Assembly (NCBI RefSeq): GCF_000257905.1
Contig: NZ_AJJL01000082.1
Coordinates: 1-64,000 of the forward strand
Source of the DNA: Streptococcus mitis SK579
GTDB lineage: Bacteria; Bacillota; Bacilli; Lactobacillales; Streptococcaceae
DNA: 64,000 nt
Direction: 5' to 3'
The notes beneath the pieces were generated by a model. It searched no databases. It saw only the letters and a program-made list of their open reading frames with translations, and was not told where the DNA came from. The position numbers and the translations under genes are program-made. Each line of letters begins with the position of its first letter. The stretch's first letter is position 1. Below are positions 57,131 to 64,000 of this stretch, piece by piece.

Positions 57131-57149
57131 TTAAAATATTATAAAAATC

Positions 57150-57215
57150 TTGACAGATAAGCTTAAAAAAGGTAAACTATTTACTGGTTAATTAATTGGT
57201 TAAATAACCAGTTTA
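57150..57215 (+). promoter_or_regulatory. Second pht promoter with clustered AdcR-like operators
   Basis: TTGACA (57150-57155) and TAAACT (57173-57178) are 17 nt apart. Directly downstream are TTTACTGGTTAA (57180-57191), TTAATTGGTTAA (57192-57203) and ATAACCAGTTTA (57204-57215), with one, one and two differences from the AdcR consensus. They abut without gaps. Confidence 0.85.
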
Positions 57216-57280
57216 GAAAAAACTGTTTAACCAAGCAAAAGAAGTTAAAAAGCTTCATCATTTATTGAAATGAGGGATTT

Positions 57281-60200
57281 ATGAAATTCAGTAAAAAATA
57301 TATAGCAGCTGGATCAGCTGTTATCGTATCTTTGAGTCTTTGCGCTTATGCTCTAAATCAGCATCGCTCGCAGGAAAATAAGGACAATAATCGTATCTCT
57401 TATGTGGATGGTAGTCAGTCAAGTCAGAAAACTGAAAAACTGACACCAGATCAGGTTAGCCAAAAAGAAGGAATTCAGGCTGAGCAAATTGTTATCAAGA
57501 TTTCAGATCAGGGTTATGTTACATCACACGGTGATCACTACCATTACTATAACGGAAAAGTTCCTTATGATGCCCTCTTTAGTGAAGAACTTTTGATGAA
57601 GGACCCAAACTATCAACTTAAGGATGGAGATATTGTCAATGAGGTCAAGGGTGGCTATATCATCAAGGTCGATGGAAAATATTATGTCTATTTGAAAGAT
57701 GCAGCTCATGCTGATAATGTTCGAACCAAAGATGAAATCAACCGTCAAAAACAAGAACATGTCAAAGATAAGGAGAAGGTCAGCTCTGATGTTGCTGTAG
57801 CAAGGTCTCAGGGACGCTATACAACAGATGATGGTTATGTCTTTAATCCAGCTGACATTATTGAAGATACTGGTGATGCTTATATCGTTCCTCATGGAGG
57901 TCACTATCACTACATTCCAAAAAGTGATTTATCTGCTAGTGAATTAGCAGCAGCCAAAGCTATTCTAGCTGGGAAAAATACGCAACCGAGTCAGTTAAGC
58001 TATTTTTCAACAGCTAGTGACAATAACACGCAATCTGTAGCACACGGATCAACTAGCAAGCCAGAAAGCAAAGTTGAAAATCTCCAAAGTCTATTGAAAG
58101 AACTCTATGATTCACCTAGCGACCAACGTTACAGTGAATCAGATGGCTTAGTCTTTGACCCTGCTAAGATTGTCAGTCGTACACCGAATGGAGTTGCGAT
58201 TCCGCATGGCAACCATTATCATTTTATTCCTTACAGCAAGCTCTCTCCTTTAGAAGAAAAGATTGCTAGAATGGTGCCTATCGGTGGAACTGGTTCTACT
58301 GTCTCTACAAATGAAAAACCTCATGAAGTAGCGTCTAGACTAGGAAGTCTTTCAAACAATCCTTCTTCTTCAACGATAAGTAAGGAACTCTCTTCAACTT
58401 CTGATGGCTATATCTTTAATCCAAAAGATATCGTTGAAGAAACGGCTACAGCTTATATTGTAAGACATGGTGATCATTTCCATTACATTCCAAAATCGAC
58501 CATAATTGGTCAACCGACTCTTCCAAATAATGGTCTAACAACACCTTCGCCATCTCTTCCAATCAATCCAGGAACTTCACATGAGGAACATGAAGAAGGT
58601 GGACATGGATTTGATGCCAATCGTATTATTGCTGAAGATGAAGCAGGATTTATCATGAGTCACGGTGATCACAATCATTACTTCTTCAAGAAGGATTTGA
58701 CAGCAGACCAAATTAAGGCAGCGCAAGATCACTTGAAAGGTGCAAATACAGTAACACCAAGTACAGCTCATGATGATGAGCACGATGGTGATGATCATGG
58801 ACATCATCATCGTGAAGAACACGATCATGGTTTTGATGCCAATCGTGTCATCAGTGAGGATGAGCAAGGTTTTGTCATGAGTCATGGTGACCACAATCAT
58901 TACTTCTTCAAGAAGGATTTGACAGCTGAGCAAATTAAGGCTGCACAAGACCATTTAAAAACACATCATGATGCAGAGCCTGTAAAACCTCTTGCTAAAA
59001 CGGTAGAGTCTTTCTCAAGAGATGCTAGTGATGAAGAAAAAATTGCTTATATTTCTAAAACATACGGAGTTCCACTTGAAGCTATTAGAATTTCAAACGG
59101 ATTCTTTGTCTTTGGAAATCCAGACCAAGCCTACGATCCAACTCATATTCATCCTTACGCTGTTCGTAAGGAACACGTTCGGATTCCTCTTCAAACTGGA
59201 AATCCAGAACTTGATTTCCTAAATGAACTTTATACGACTGCCTTACGTGATGGTGTGTCTCCTTATAGTTTGCAGGTAGAAAATGGTAGTTTTGTGATCC
59301 CTCATGGTGACCACAATCACTACATCAAGGTTCAAACCAAGGGCTATGAAGTGGCTTTGAAAAATAAAATTCCAGCTCTACAATCCAACTACCAACCTGG
59401 AGCTTTTGATGAGAAGGTAGTTTTGGCAAAAGTAGACCAACTTTTAGCTGAAAGCAGAAACATCTATAAAGACAAGCCTATCGAACAAAGACAGATTGAG
59501 TTAGCTTTAGGTCAGTTTACTGAAAACATGAAGAAACTGGCAACTAACTCTACAGCAGGTTATCTTGCAACACTGGATCTCTTTGATAAGCAATATATCC
59601 ATATTGATGAAAGTGTCAAGCCTGTTAAAACAAGCGCTCTAGATAAGAAATATCAAGCCTTGATTGATAAAATCAATACACTGGATACAGACTCTTATGG
59701 ACTTCCTAAGAAAGACCTTCTCGTTCGACTCCAAGAAGCTAAATTGGCAAAAGATGAGGCTGCTTTAGCAGCGGTTGAATCACAACTTCAAGCTCTTCAA
59801 GACTTTAATGATCGAACAGGTGTTACAACTGTAGAATACATCAAGTACTTCTACGAACACGTAAATGACGGTCGTTTGAGTGATGAACTTCGAAACAAAG
59901 TAGCTCAGTTAACTTGGACCTTGTATCAATCTCAATCCTTCCTTAAGGCAGCAGAATTGAACAAATTATTCCCAAGTATCTATCAGGCAAAACAAGAAGT
60001 GGAAGAAGCTTTGAAAGCTCAACCAACTACTGCGAAATCAAGTAAGACAGTTCTAGATACTGAAAAAGTAGATAATCAAAGTGCCAAGACAGCTATTTAT
60101 GGCTTCTTGAAAGAATTGTATGGAGACTTTATGCCTGAAGAACATGTCAATCATGTTAGCAAGGAGCAAGTAGAAAGTCTTTTGAGCAAGGCAACTCAAC

Positions 60201-60799
60201 TCTTGGAACAAATCCAAGAAGAAGGTATCAGACAATCCTTGGCAGAAGAAGTAGAAAATCTCAAAGCTGCTACAAATAAGGCAGATGCAGACTTGGATGA
60301 AGTAAACAGTCAGGCGAAAGATGTCTTGACTCGTATCGCTAGTGCCCTTCAACAAGAGAAGGAAAATGTTGAGCAAGATCCTCAGACACTTGTACTCTAT
60401 CAAAAACTCTACGATATCCTCATGTCACTTCACTCTTATTTAGAAAACAACAAGGGTTCTGATGAGGACTTTGATAAGGTAGATGCTTTACTAGATCAAC
60501 TTTCTGCTAAGAGTAAAGATAAAGCCGCTTTACTGGAATTGACAAAAGCTATTCTAGTTTTGAATCAAGAAATCAAGTCAAAATCAAGTGCGAGTGAAGA
60601 AGCAACTCCAGCAACAAATGGTGATAAGACCAGTGCTGAGAACCAATCAAACACAGCTGCGGAATCTAACAGTGAAACTGCAAATGACGAAAACAAACCA
60701 AGCAACACAACAGATTCTAAACCTGCTGAATCAACTTCAGAAAAGGGAAGAACAGAATCTACAATAAGTACTGGAAATCAAGAAAAAGCAGTAGAGTAA
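57281..60799 (+). CDS. phtE: Polyhistidine triad surface protein, PhtE-like, enlarged
   Basis: The 1172-residue exported protein has an LSLC signal-end motif (near residue 21). Seven triads are visible: HGDHYH, HGGHYH, HGNHYH, HGDHFH, HGDHNH twice and HGDHNH again near 675. PhtE is recognised by HGFDANRIIAEDE-type modules. Here the module is present twice, separated by a His/Asp-rich linker (HDDEHDGDDHGHHHREEHDH, about 498-517). The C-terminal third is predicted helical and coiled, ending in a Ser/Thr/Glu/Asn-rich tail. No LPXTG anchor is present. It has its own zinc-type promoter and a strong terminator. Confidence 0.9.
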   Translation: MKFSKKYIAAGSAVIVSLSLCAYALNQHRSQENKDNNRISYVDGSQSSQKTEKLTPDQVSQKEGIQAEQIVIKISDQGYVTSHGDHYHYYNGKVPYDALFSEELLMKDPNYQLKDGDIVNEVKGGYIIKVDGKYYVYLKDAAHADNVRTKDEINRQKQEHVKDKEKVSSDVAVARSQGRYTTDDGYVFNPADIIEDTGDAYIVPHGGHYHYIPKSDLSASELAAAKAILAGKNTQPSQLSYFSTASDNNTQSVAHGSTSKPESKVENLQSLLKELYDSPSDQRYSESDGLVFDPAKIVSRTPNGVAIPHGNHYHFIPYSKLSPLEEKIARMVPIGGTGSTVSTNEKPHEVASRLGSLSNNPSSSTISKELSSTSDGYIFNPKDIVEETATAYIVRHGDHFHYIPKSTIIGQPTLPNNGLTTPSPSLPINPGTSHEEHEEGGHGFDANRIIAEDEAGFIMSHGDHNHYFFKKDLTADQIKAAQDHLKGANTVTPSTAHDDEHDGDDHGHHHREEHDHGFDANRVISEDEQGFVMSHGDHNHYFFKKDLTAEQIKAAQDHLKTHHDAEPVKPLAKTVESFSRDASDEEKIAYISKTYGVPLEAIRISNGFFVFGNPDQAYDPTHIHPYAVRKEHVRIPLQTGNPELDFLNELYTTALRDGVSPYSLQVENGSFVIPHGDHNHYIKVQTKGYEVALKNKIPALQSNYQPGAFDEKVVLAKVDQLLAESRNIYKDKPIEQRQIELALGQFTENMKKLATNSTAGYLATLDLFDKQYIHIDESVKPVKTSALDKKYQALIDKINTLDTDSYGLPKKDLLVRLQEAKLAKDEAALAAVESQLQALQDFNDRTGVTTVEYIKYFYEHVNDGRLSDELRNKVAQLTWTLYQSQSFLKAAELNKLFPSIYQAKQEVEEALKAQPTTAKSSKTVLDTEKVDNQSAKTAIYGFLKELYGDFMPEEHVNHVSKEQVESLLSKATQLLEQIQEEGIRQSLAEEVENLKAATNKADADLDEVNSQAKDVLTRIASALQQEKENVEQDPQTLVLYQKLYDILMSLHSYLENNKGSDEDFDKVDALLDQLSAKSKDKAALLELTKAILVLNQEIKSKSSASEEATPATNGDKTSAENQSNTAAESNSETANDENKPSNTTDSKPAESTSEKGRTESTISTGNQEKAVE

Positions 60800-60887
60800 A
60801 AAAGTTGGTAGTCGGAGATCTAGTAGATTTTGCCATTCGAGGCTGTTTCCCATTTCTCATTGTAATTATAAACTATGGCAACATAAG

Positions 60888-60926
60888 AAAACGAGCATTT
60901 CCAACTGAGGAGGTGCTCGTTTTTTG
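60888..60926 (+). terminator. Terminator after phtE
   Basis: AAAACGAGCA (60888-60897) pairs with TGCTCGTTTT (60914-60923), followed by more Ts. Confidence 0.88.
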
Positions 60927-61052
60927 ATAGTTAGAAGTAGTTTTTATCCGTTTATTTAGAGTTGATTACAAGAAATGATTGACTTGACTGTGAACATAAG
61001 ATTTATCACCTATTATAATGTTCAAATAGCGCTCCAAAGCAAATAATTATCC

Positions 61053-62585
61053 TCATGAGTATGAATCTTCTAAATCAACGACTTCCAAACCATGTTCTGT
61101 CAAACGATAGATACTCGTACATACTTCTTTTAAGAAACGTCGATCATGCGAAACAGTAACCAGACCACCGGGATAAGTGGCAAATAGTTTTCTGATTTGG
61201 GGTTGAGAAGTGGGAGAAAAGTTTCGTGTGGGTTCATCCAGCAGGAGAAAATTTGGTTTGCGCAAGACTAAATCTAAAAGCAGGAGTTTTCCCTGTTGCC
61301 CGCCAGATAAGGAGCGAATTTGATGCTGCATTTCTGGATAACTGAAATTGAGACTGGCTAAGTGGGATTGGATTTTCTGTAGTTCCTCTTTTTCACCAGT
61401 TTTGCTGAGATAAGCTATTGGGGATAAATCCAATTGTAGTTTTTGCTGGTAATCTTGAGGCATATAACCAAGCGAAATCTCTTTTTTATCATTAAGAAGT
61501 TGCTGTAACTTGGCTAACAGAGTTGATTTCCCAACACCATTAGGACCGATAATTCCGATTTTTTCTTGGCCACGGACAGTTAATTGTAGTTCTTGCACCA
61601 AAATTCGCTCGCCAATGGATAAATTTTCTTTTTCCAGTTGGATTAAGACTTTAGAAGTAGGTAATGGCTGTATATCTGAGAAGAAAAGTCTGATTTCTTC
61701 CTCTTCAAGTGTTTTTTTGGTCATGGACTGAGCTGCCTTTTCAATACGTTTTTCTTGAGAGAGAACATTTTTCATCTTTTTAGCTAATAGGCGACCGGCA
61801 GTACTGTCTTTAGTAGCTCGAAGCGCAGTTTCTACATTTTGCTTGACTCGCCGATGTTTTTCCATGGTTTTATCGTAGGCTCTTTTGTCGTTATCAGCTT
61901 GCTGGCTTTGTTTGATAAAATTAGCCTTTCTCTGGTCGCTATAGCTATCATAATCTAAATGTTCTACTAGTGTTTCCGCTTTTTTCCGGTGCTTGACCAG
62001 TCGTAAGTGGACAATAGTATCAGCCGTTTCAGAAAGAAAATCCTCATCATGAGAAATGAAAATAACGGTTTGCCGAATCTTTCGAATCTGACCTTTTAGC
62101 CAATCAACCGTCTCAAGGTCTAAGTCGTTTGAAGGTTCATCTAAAAATAGAATCTCAAAGGGTTTGGCTAACTCATGGATGAGCTGAATTTTCAAAGATT
62201 CGCCCCCTGAGAGGCTCCCAATCTCTTGGTCGCTAGCGAAACGATCGCTATCAAAATGCAATTCCTCAGCCAAACGATAGAGGATACTGTAGTCTAAATC
62301 AATAGAATCTAAAAAGAAGTAGTCGTGTAGAGTCCTATTTTTTAGCTCCTCGGGGAGTTTTTGAGGAATATAGGCCAGAGACTGATGGTCAGACTGGATG
62401 TCTCCCCTGATAGTGAAATCAGGCAAAACTTCCCCCATTAAAGTTTTAAGCAAAGTTGATTTGCCATTTCCTTCTTCTCCAATAATAGCTACCTTTTCTC
62501 CGTCTTGGATGGTCATGCTTAAGTCGGCTACAAGGTCTCGTAAATCTTTGTTTTGTGTGATGGTCAGGTGATTGATTTTTATCAT
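61053..62585 (-). CDS. ABC-F family ATPase (ribosome-associated/antibiotic-resistance type)
   Basis: The 510-residue protein has two ABC domains and no membrane segment. First Walker A is GEEGNGKST (36-44) with signature LSGGESLKIQL; second is GPNGVGKSTL with LSGGQQGKLLL and Walker B LLLDEPT. A basic helical linker lies between (about 225-290). ABC-F proteins act on ribosomes and some give resistance to macrolides, lincosamides or pleuromutilins. ATG at 62585 follows GAAAGGGC and gives MIKINHLTIT; a 47-codon hydrophobic in-frame extension upstream lacks a good start. The long leader suggests attenuation. Confidence 0.85.
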   Translation of the reverse strand: MIKINHLTITQNKDLRDLVADLSMTIQDGEKVAIIGEEGNGKSTLLKTLMGEVLPDFTIRGDIQSDHQSLAYIPQKLPEELKNRTLHDYFFLDSIDLDYSILYRLAEELHFDSDRFASDQEIGSLSGGESLKIQLIHELAKPFEILFLDEPSNDLDLETVDWLKGQIRKIRQTVIFISHDEDFLSETADTIVHLRLVKHRKKAETLVEHLDYDSYSDQRKANFIKQSQQADNDKRAYDKTMEKHRRVKQNVETALRATKDSTAGRLLAKKMKNVLSQEKRIEKAAQSMTKKTLEEEEIRLFFSDIQPLPTSKVLIQLEKENLSIGERILVQELQLTVRGQEKIGIIGPNGVGKSTLLAKLQQLLNDKKEISLGYMPQDYQQKLQLDLSPIAYLSKTGEKEELQKIQSHLASLNFSYPEMQHQIRSLSGGQQGKLLLLDLVLRKPNFLLLDEPTRNFSPTSQPQIRKLFATYPGGLVTVSHDRRFLKEVCTSIYRLTEHGLEVVDLEDSYS

Positions 62586-62817
62586 ATGATTGCCCTTTCT
62601 AGAATGTTGATAGTGCATAACAAAAAACTCTACCTTACCTAGTAGAGCCAATGTCACTGTCAGAAACGCTATTATCCATGTCGAAAATCCTGTCAAACTA
62701 GACCAGTCTACTCCTATCCAACCCAAGAGGAGCAGATGGTTAGCTTTCTAGTTTTTTGATTTTCAAAGAGGATAAAGTACCAGAAGATTTAGTACAAAAA
62801 GAGCATGCAAAAAGAGA

Positions 62818-62862
62818 CAAAAATAAGATCTACTAAATAAAGGTTCTTTATTTGATAGACTT
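62818..62862 (-). terminator. Candidate attenuator terminator upstream of the ABC-F gene
   Basis: On the minus strand CTATC-AAATAAAG (from 62862) pairs with CTTTATTT-AGTAG (to 62825), with an outer AAG/CTT and small internal mismatches, followed by TATTTTT. It lies some 240 nt before the ATG of the ABC-F gene, so most transcripts would stop early unless the stem is blocked. Confidence 0.65.
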
Positions 62863-62872
62863 AGTTGTTCAT
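62861..62872 (-). CDS. Three-codon leader ORF (Met-Asn-Asn)
   Basis: ATG AAC AAC TAA on the minus strand. A strong ribosome site precedes it: GGAGG 10 nt before the ATG, and GGGAG closer still. Its stop overlaps the 5' arm of the attenuator hairpin, so a ribosome stalled at the start or stop would cover that arm. Very short leader ORFs of this kind are known for other ABC-F genes; here it is an inference. Confidence 0.55.
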   Translation of the reverse strand: MNN

Positions 62873-62903
62873 GTCTCCCTTACCTCCGAGTATTAGTACC
62901 TCT

Positions 62904-62932
62904 ATCCTATACCTTTCAGGAACTTTTGTCAA
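62904..62932 (-). promoter_or_regulatory. Promoter of the ABC-F leader transcript
   Basis: On the minus strand TTGACA (62932-62927) and TAGGAT (62909-62904) are spaced by 17 nt. Transcription should start near 62897, leaving a leader of about 310 nt. Confidence 0.7.
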
Positions 62933-62955
62933 CAGAAAACTGGAAATTCTATGCT

Positions 62956-63285
62956 CTAAAATCCAAAAACAGGTCCATAAAGAGTTAGTACGTGTTTGAC
63001 ATGCTCGTAATGTAATTTGTCGTAGTTTCGCCAAGCAGTTCGTGCTTGATCGTTTAGTTTTAGGTTACACAGACCAATCAGAAGACTGGTAGGTTGGTAA
63101 CATTTCTCAAGGTCGATTAAGATACTGTTGTCCAACTTTTCCGCTTTTTTGTTCTCTTGCACAGTGGTGTTTAGCAGCTCTTGCAGTCGAATATCATCTG
63201 CCGTACCCTGTTTACAGCGTTGGAAACTTTTATTTAACTCGGATAGGAGTTGGGTTGCATTAGCAATCAATTCTTTATCTTCCAT
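62956..63285 (-). CDS. Putative bacteriocin immunity protein
   Basis: The 109-residue product starts at ATG 63285 after AAGAAGGATGC; an open extension upstream is hydrophobic and probably untranslated. The predicted all-helical protein, with LLSELNKSF, a central LLNTTVQENKKAE segment and a C-terminal helix, resembles enterocin A-type immunity proteins that block bacteriocin action on the mannose PTS. No bacteriocin gene is next to it, so it may be an orphan defence gene. Family call is from overall pattern only. Confidence 0.55.
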   Translation of the reverse strand: MEDKELIANATQLLSELNKSFQRCKQGTADDIRLQELLNTTVQENKKAEKLDNSILIDLEKCYQPTSLLIGLCNLKLNDQARTAWRNYDKLHYEHVKHVLTLYGPVFGF

Positions 63286-63447
63286 GTGAGCATCCTTCTT
63301 GCTCTGATCTATTTTTGCCGATAGTACTAAAAAACAAAAATAGCATGGTAAATATATTGAAAAATGAATTTTAATTACAAAGTTTAGTGTGCTGGTTTGT
63401 AGCCTTTTCATGGTATAATCAAGTGAGTAAATCTTTATGGAGGAAAT

Positions 63448-63990
63448 ATGAAGTTAAATATCCAAGAAATTCGTAAGCAGTCTGAAGGCTTGTATTTTGA
63501 ACAAACTTTAGATCTAGCTGCAGACCTGCGTGCACGTAATCAAGAAATTTTAGATGTAAAAGATATCCTTGCAGTTGGGAAAGTACAGTACGAAGACCGT
63601 ATGTATTTCTTAGATTATCAGTTGTCTTACACCATTGTTCTTCCTTCAAGTCGCAGTATGGAGCCAGTTGAGTTAGTTGAATCTTATCCAGTCACGGAAG
63701 TTTTTATGGAAGGCGCAACTAACCAGTTGGACCAAGAAGTTCTAGATGATGATTTAGTCTTGCCTATCGAAAATGGGGAACTTAACCTTGCTGAGAGCGT
63801 GTCAGACAATATCCTACTAAACATTCCTATCAAGGTTTTGACGGCTGAAGAAGAGGCTGGTCAAGGATTTGTTTCAGGAAATGACTGGCAAATCATGACA
63901 GAGGAAGAATACCAAGCTCAACAAGTAGTTAAGAAAGAAGAAAACAGTCCTTTTGCTGGCTTACAAGGACTATTTGATGGAGACGAATAA
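63448..63990 (+). CDS. DUF177 (YceD) family protein
   Basis: The 180-residue acidic product has the YceD layout: an N-terminal MKLNIQEIRKQ strand, central SYTIVLPSSRSMEPVELVESY and the conserved ELNLAESVSDNILLNIPIKVL near residue 110. DUF177 proteins are often encoded next to rpmF and, in plants and bacteria, have been tied to 23S rRNA accumulation. The next gene lies outside the window. GGAGGAAAT precedes the ATG. Confidence 0.85.
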   Translation: MKLNIQEIRKQSEGLYFEQTLDLAADLRARNQEILDVKDILAVGKVQYEDRMYFLDYQLSYTIVLPSSRSMEPVELVESYPVTEVFMEGATNQLDQEVLDDDLVLPIENGELNLAESVSDNILLNIPIKVLTAEEEAGQGFVSGNDWQIMTEEEYQAQQVVKKEENSPFAGLQGLFDGDE

Positions 63991-64000
63991 TGGTTTTGTC

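Noticed and set aside
58577-58954. Minus-strand 125-codon ORF inside phtE
   Set aside because: It is the antisense of the His/Asp-rich repeats and is low-complexity Met/Ile/Thr sequence.
61005-61018. Plus-strand promoter-like TATAAT just before the ABC-F 3' end
   Set aside because: No gene lies downstream on that strand; it may be chance in AT-rich DNA, and no -35 at proper spacing is convincing.
62956-63285. Part of a bacteriocin production locus
   Set aside because: No double-glycine leader peptide, transporter or modification gene is found in the flanking sequence, so only an orphan immunity-like gene is supported.

Overview
This window is chromosomal DNA of a low-GC Gram-positive coccus of the Streptococcus mitis group (S. 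pneumoniae, S. mitis, S. pseudopneumoniae or a close relative). The main support is polyhistidine-triad (Pht) surface proteins next to an AdcAII zinc lipoprotein, BOX-type intergenic repeats, the tagatose-6-phosphate lac operon, and an E3 dihydrolipoamide dehydrogenase that carries its own lipoyl domain. Species cannot be fixed from the window alone. Gene content is mostly conserved core; the interest lies in repeats, regulatory sequences and remodelled surface proteins.

Layout. 1-12.5 kb: a PLP sulfhydrylase, a DUF2130 protein, truB and udk, then a tightly packed xseA-xseB-ispA-tlyA-argR-recN-phosphatase block and lepA. 12.6-25.5 kb: galactose catabolism. A galactitol-type PTS (gatABC) and a LacX-like epimerase precede lacABCD, lacT, lacFEG and the divergent repressor lacR. 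Sugar-6-phosphates from both PTS feed LacAB, LacC and LacD; control combines LacR operators, CcpA cre sites and LacT antitermination. 25.6-29.5 kb: the class Ib ribonucleotide reductase (nrdH-nrdE-nrdF, minus strand) behind NrdR boxes. 29.5-31.6 kb: ptsH-ptsI, the general PTS enzymes. 31.7-34.0 kb: an accessory stretch with a YkgJ-like protein, a ClbS-like protein with an odd C-terminus, ORF remnants and about 0.9 kb without a convincing gene that contains a tRNA-like 3' end. 34.0-38.6 kb: HAD hydrolase, ung, mutX, pyrC and a MATE transporter. 38.7-45.2 kb: a 2-oxoacid dehydrogenase complex (E1 alpha, E1 beta, E2, E3) plus lipoate ligase, interrupted between E1 beta and E2 by a 0.6-kb array of structured repeats. 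45.8-49.8 kb: murA, a GNAT enzyme, a CBS/hotdog protein and map. 49.9-52.8 kb: CcdA plus a surface thioredoxin lipoprotein, and an amino-acid permease followed by a BOX element. 53-60.8 kb: the zinc island adcAII-pht-pht with AdcR-like operators directly after the -10 boxes. 60.9-64 kb: an ABC-F protein with a candidate antibiotic-sensing attenuator, a possible bacteriocin immunity protein and a DUF177 protein.

The most notable points are: (1) a Met-Asn-Asn-stop leader ORF overlapping an intrinsic terminator upstream of the ABC-F gene; (2) the acoB-acoC array of two A-type and three B-type hairpin repeats with compensatory changes; (3) a 124-nt structured tandem duplication between lacE and lacG; (4) independent internal duplications that bring both Pht proteins to seven histidine triads; (5) the tRNA-like remnant with its own promoter-like and terminator sequences at 33.3-33.6 kb. 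All functional statements come from reading motifs and from recalled family knowledge; no database search was run.
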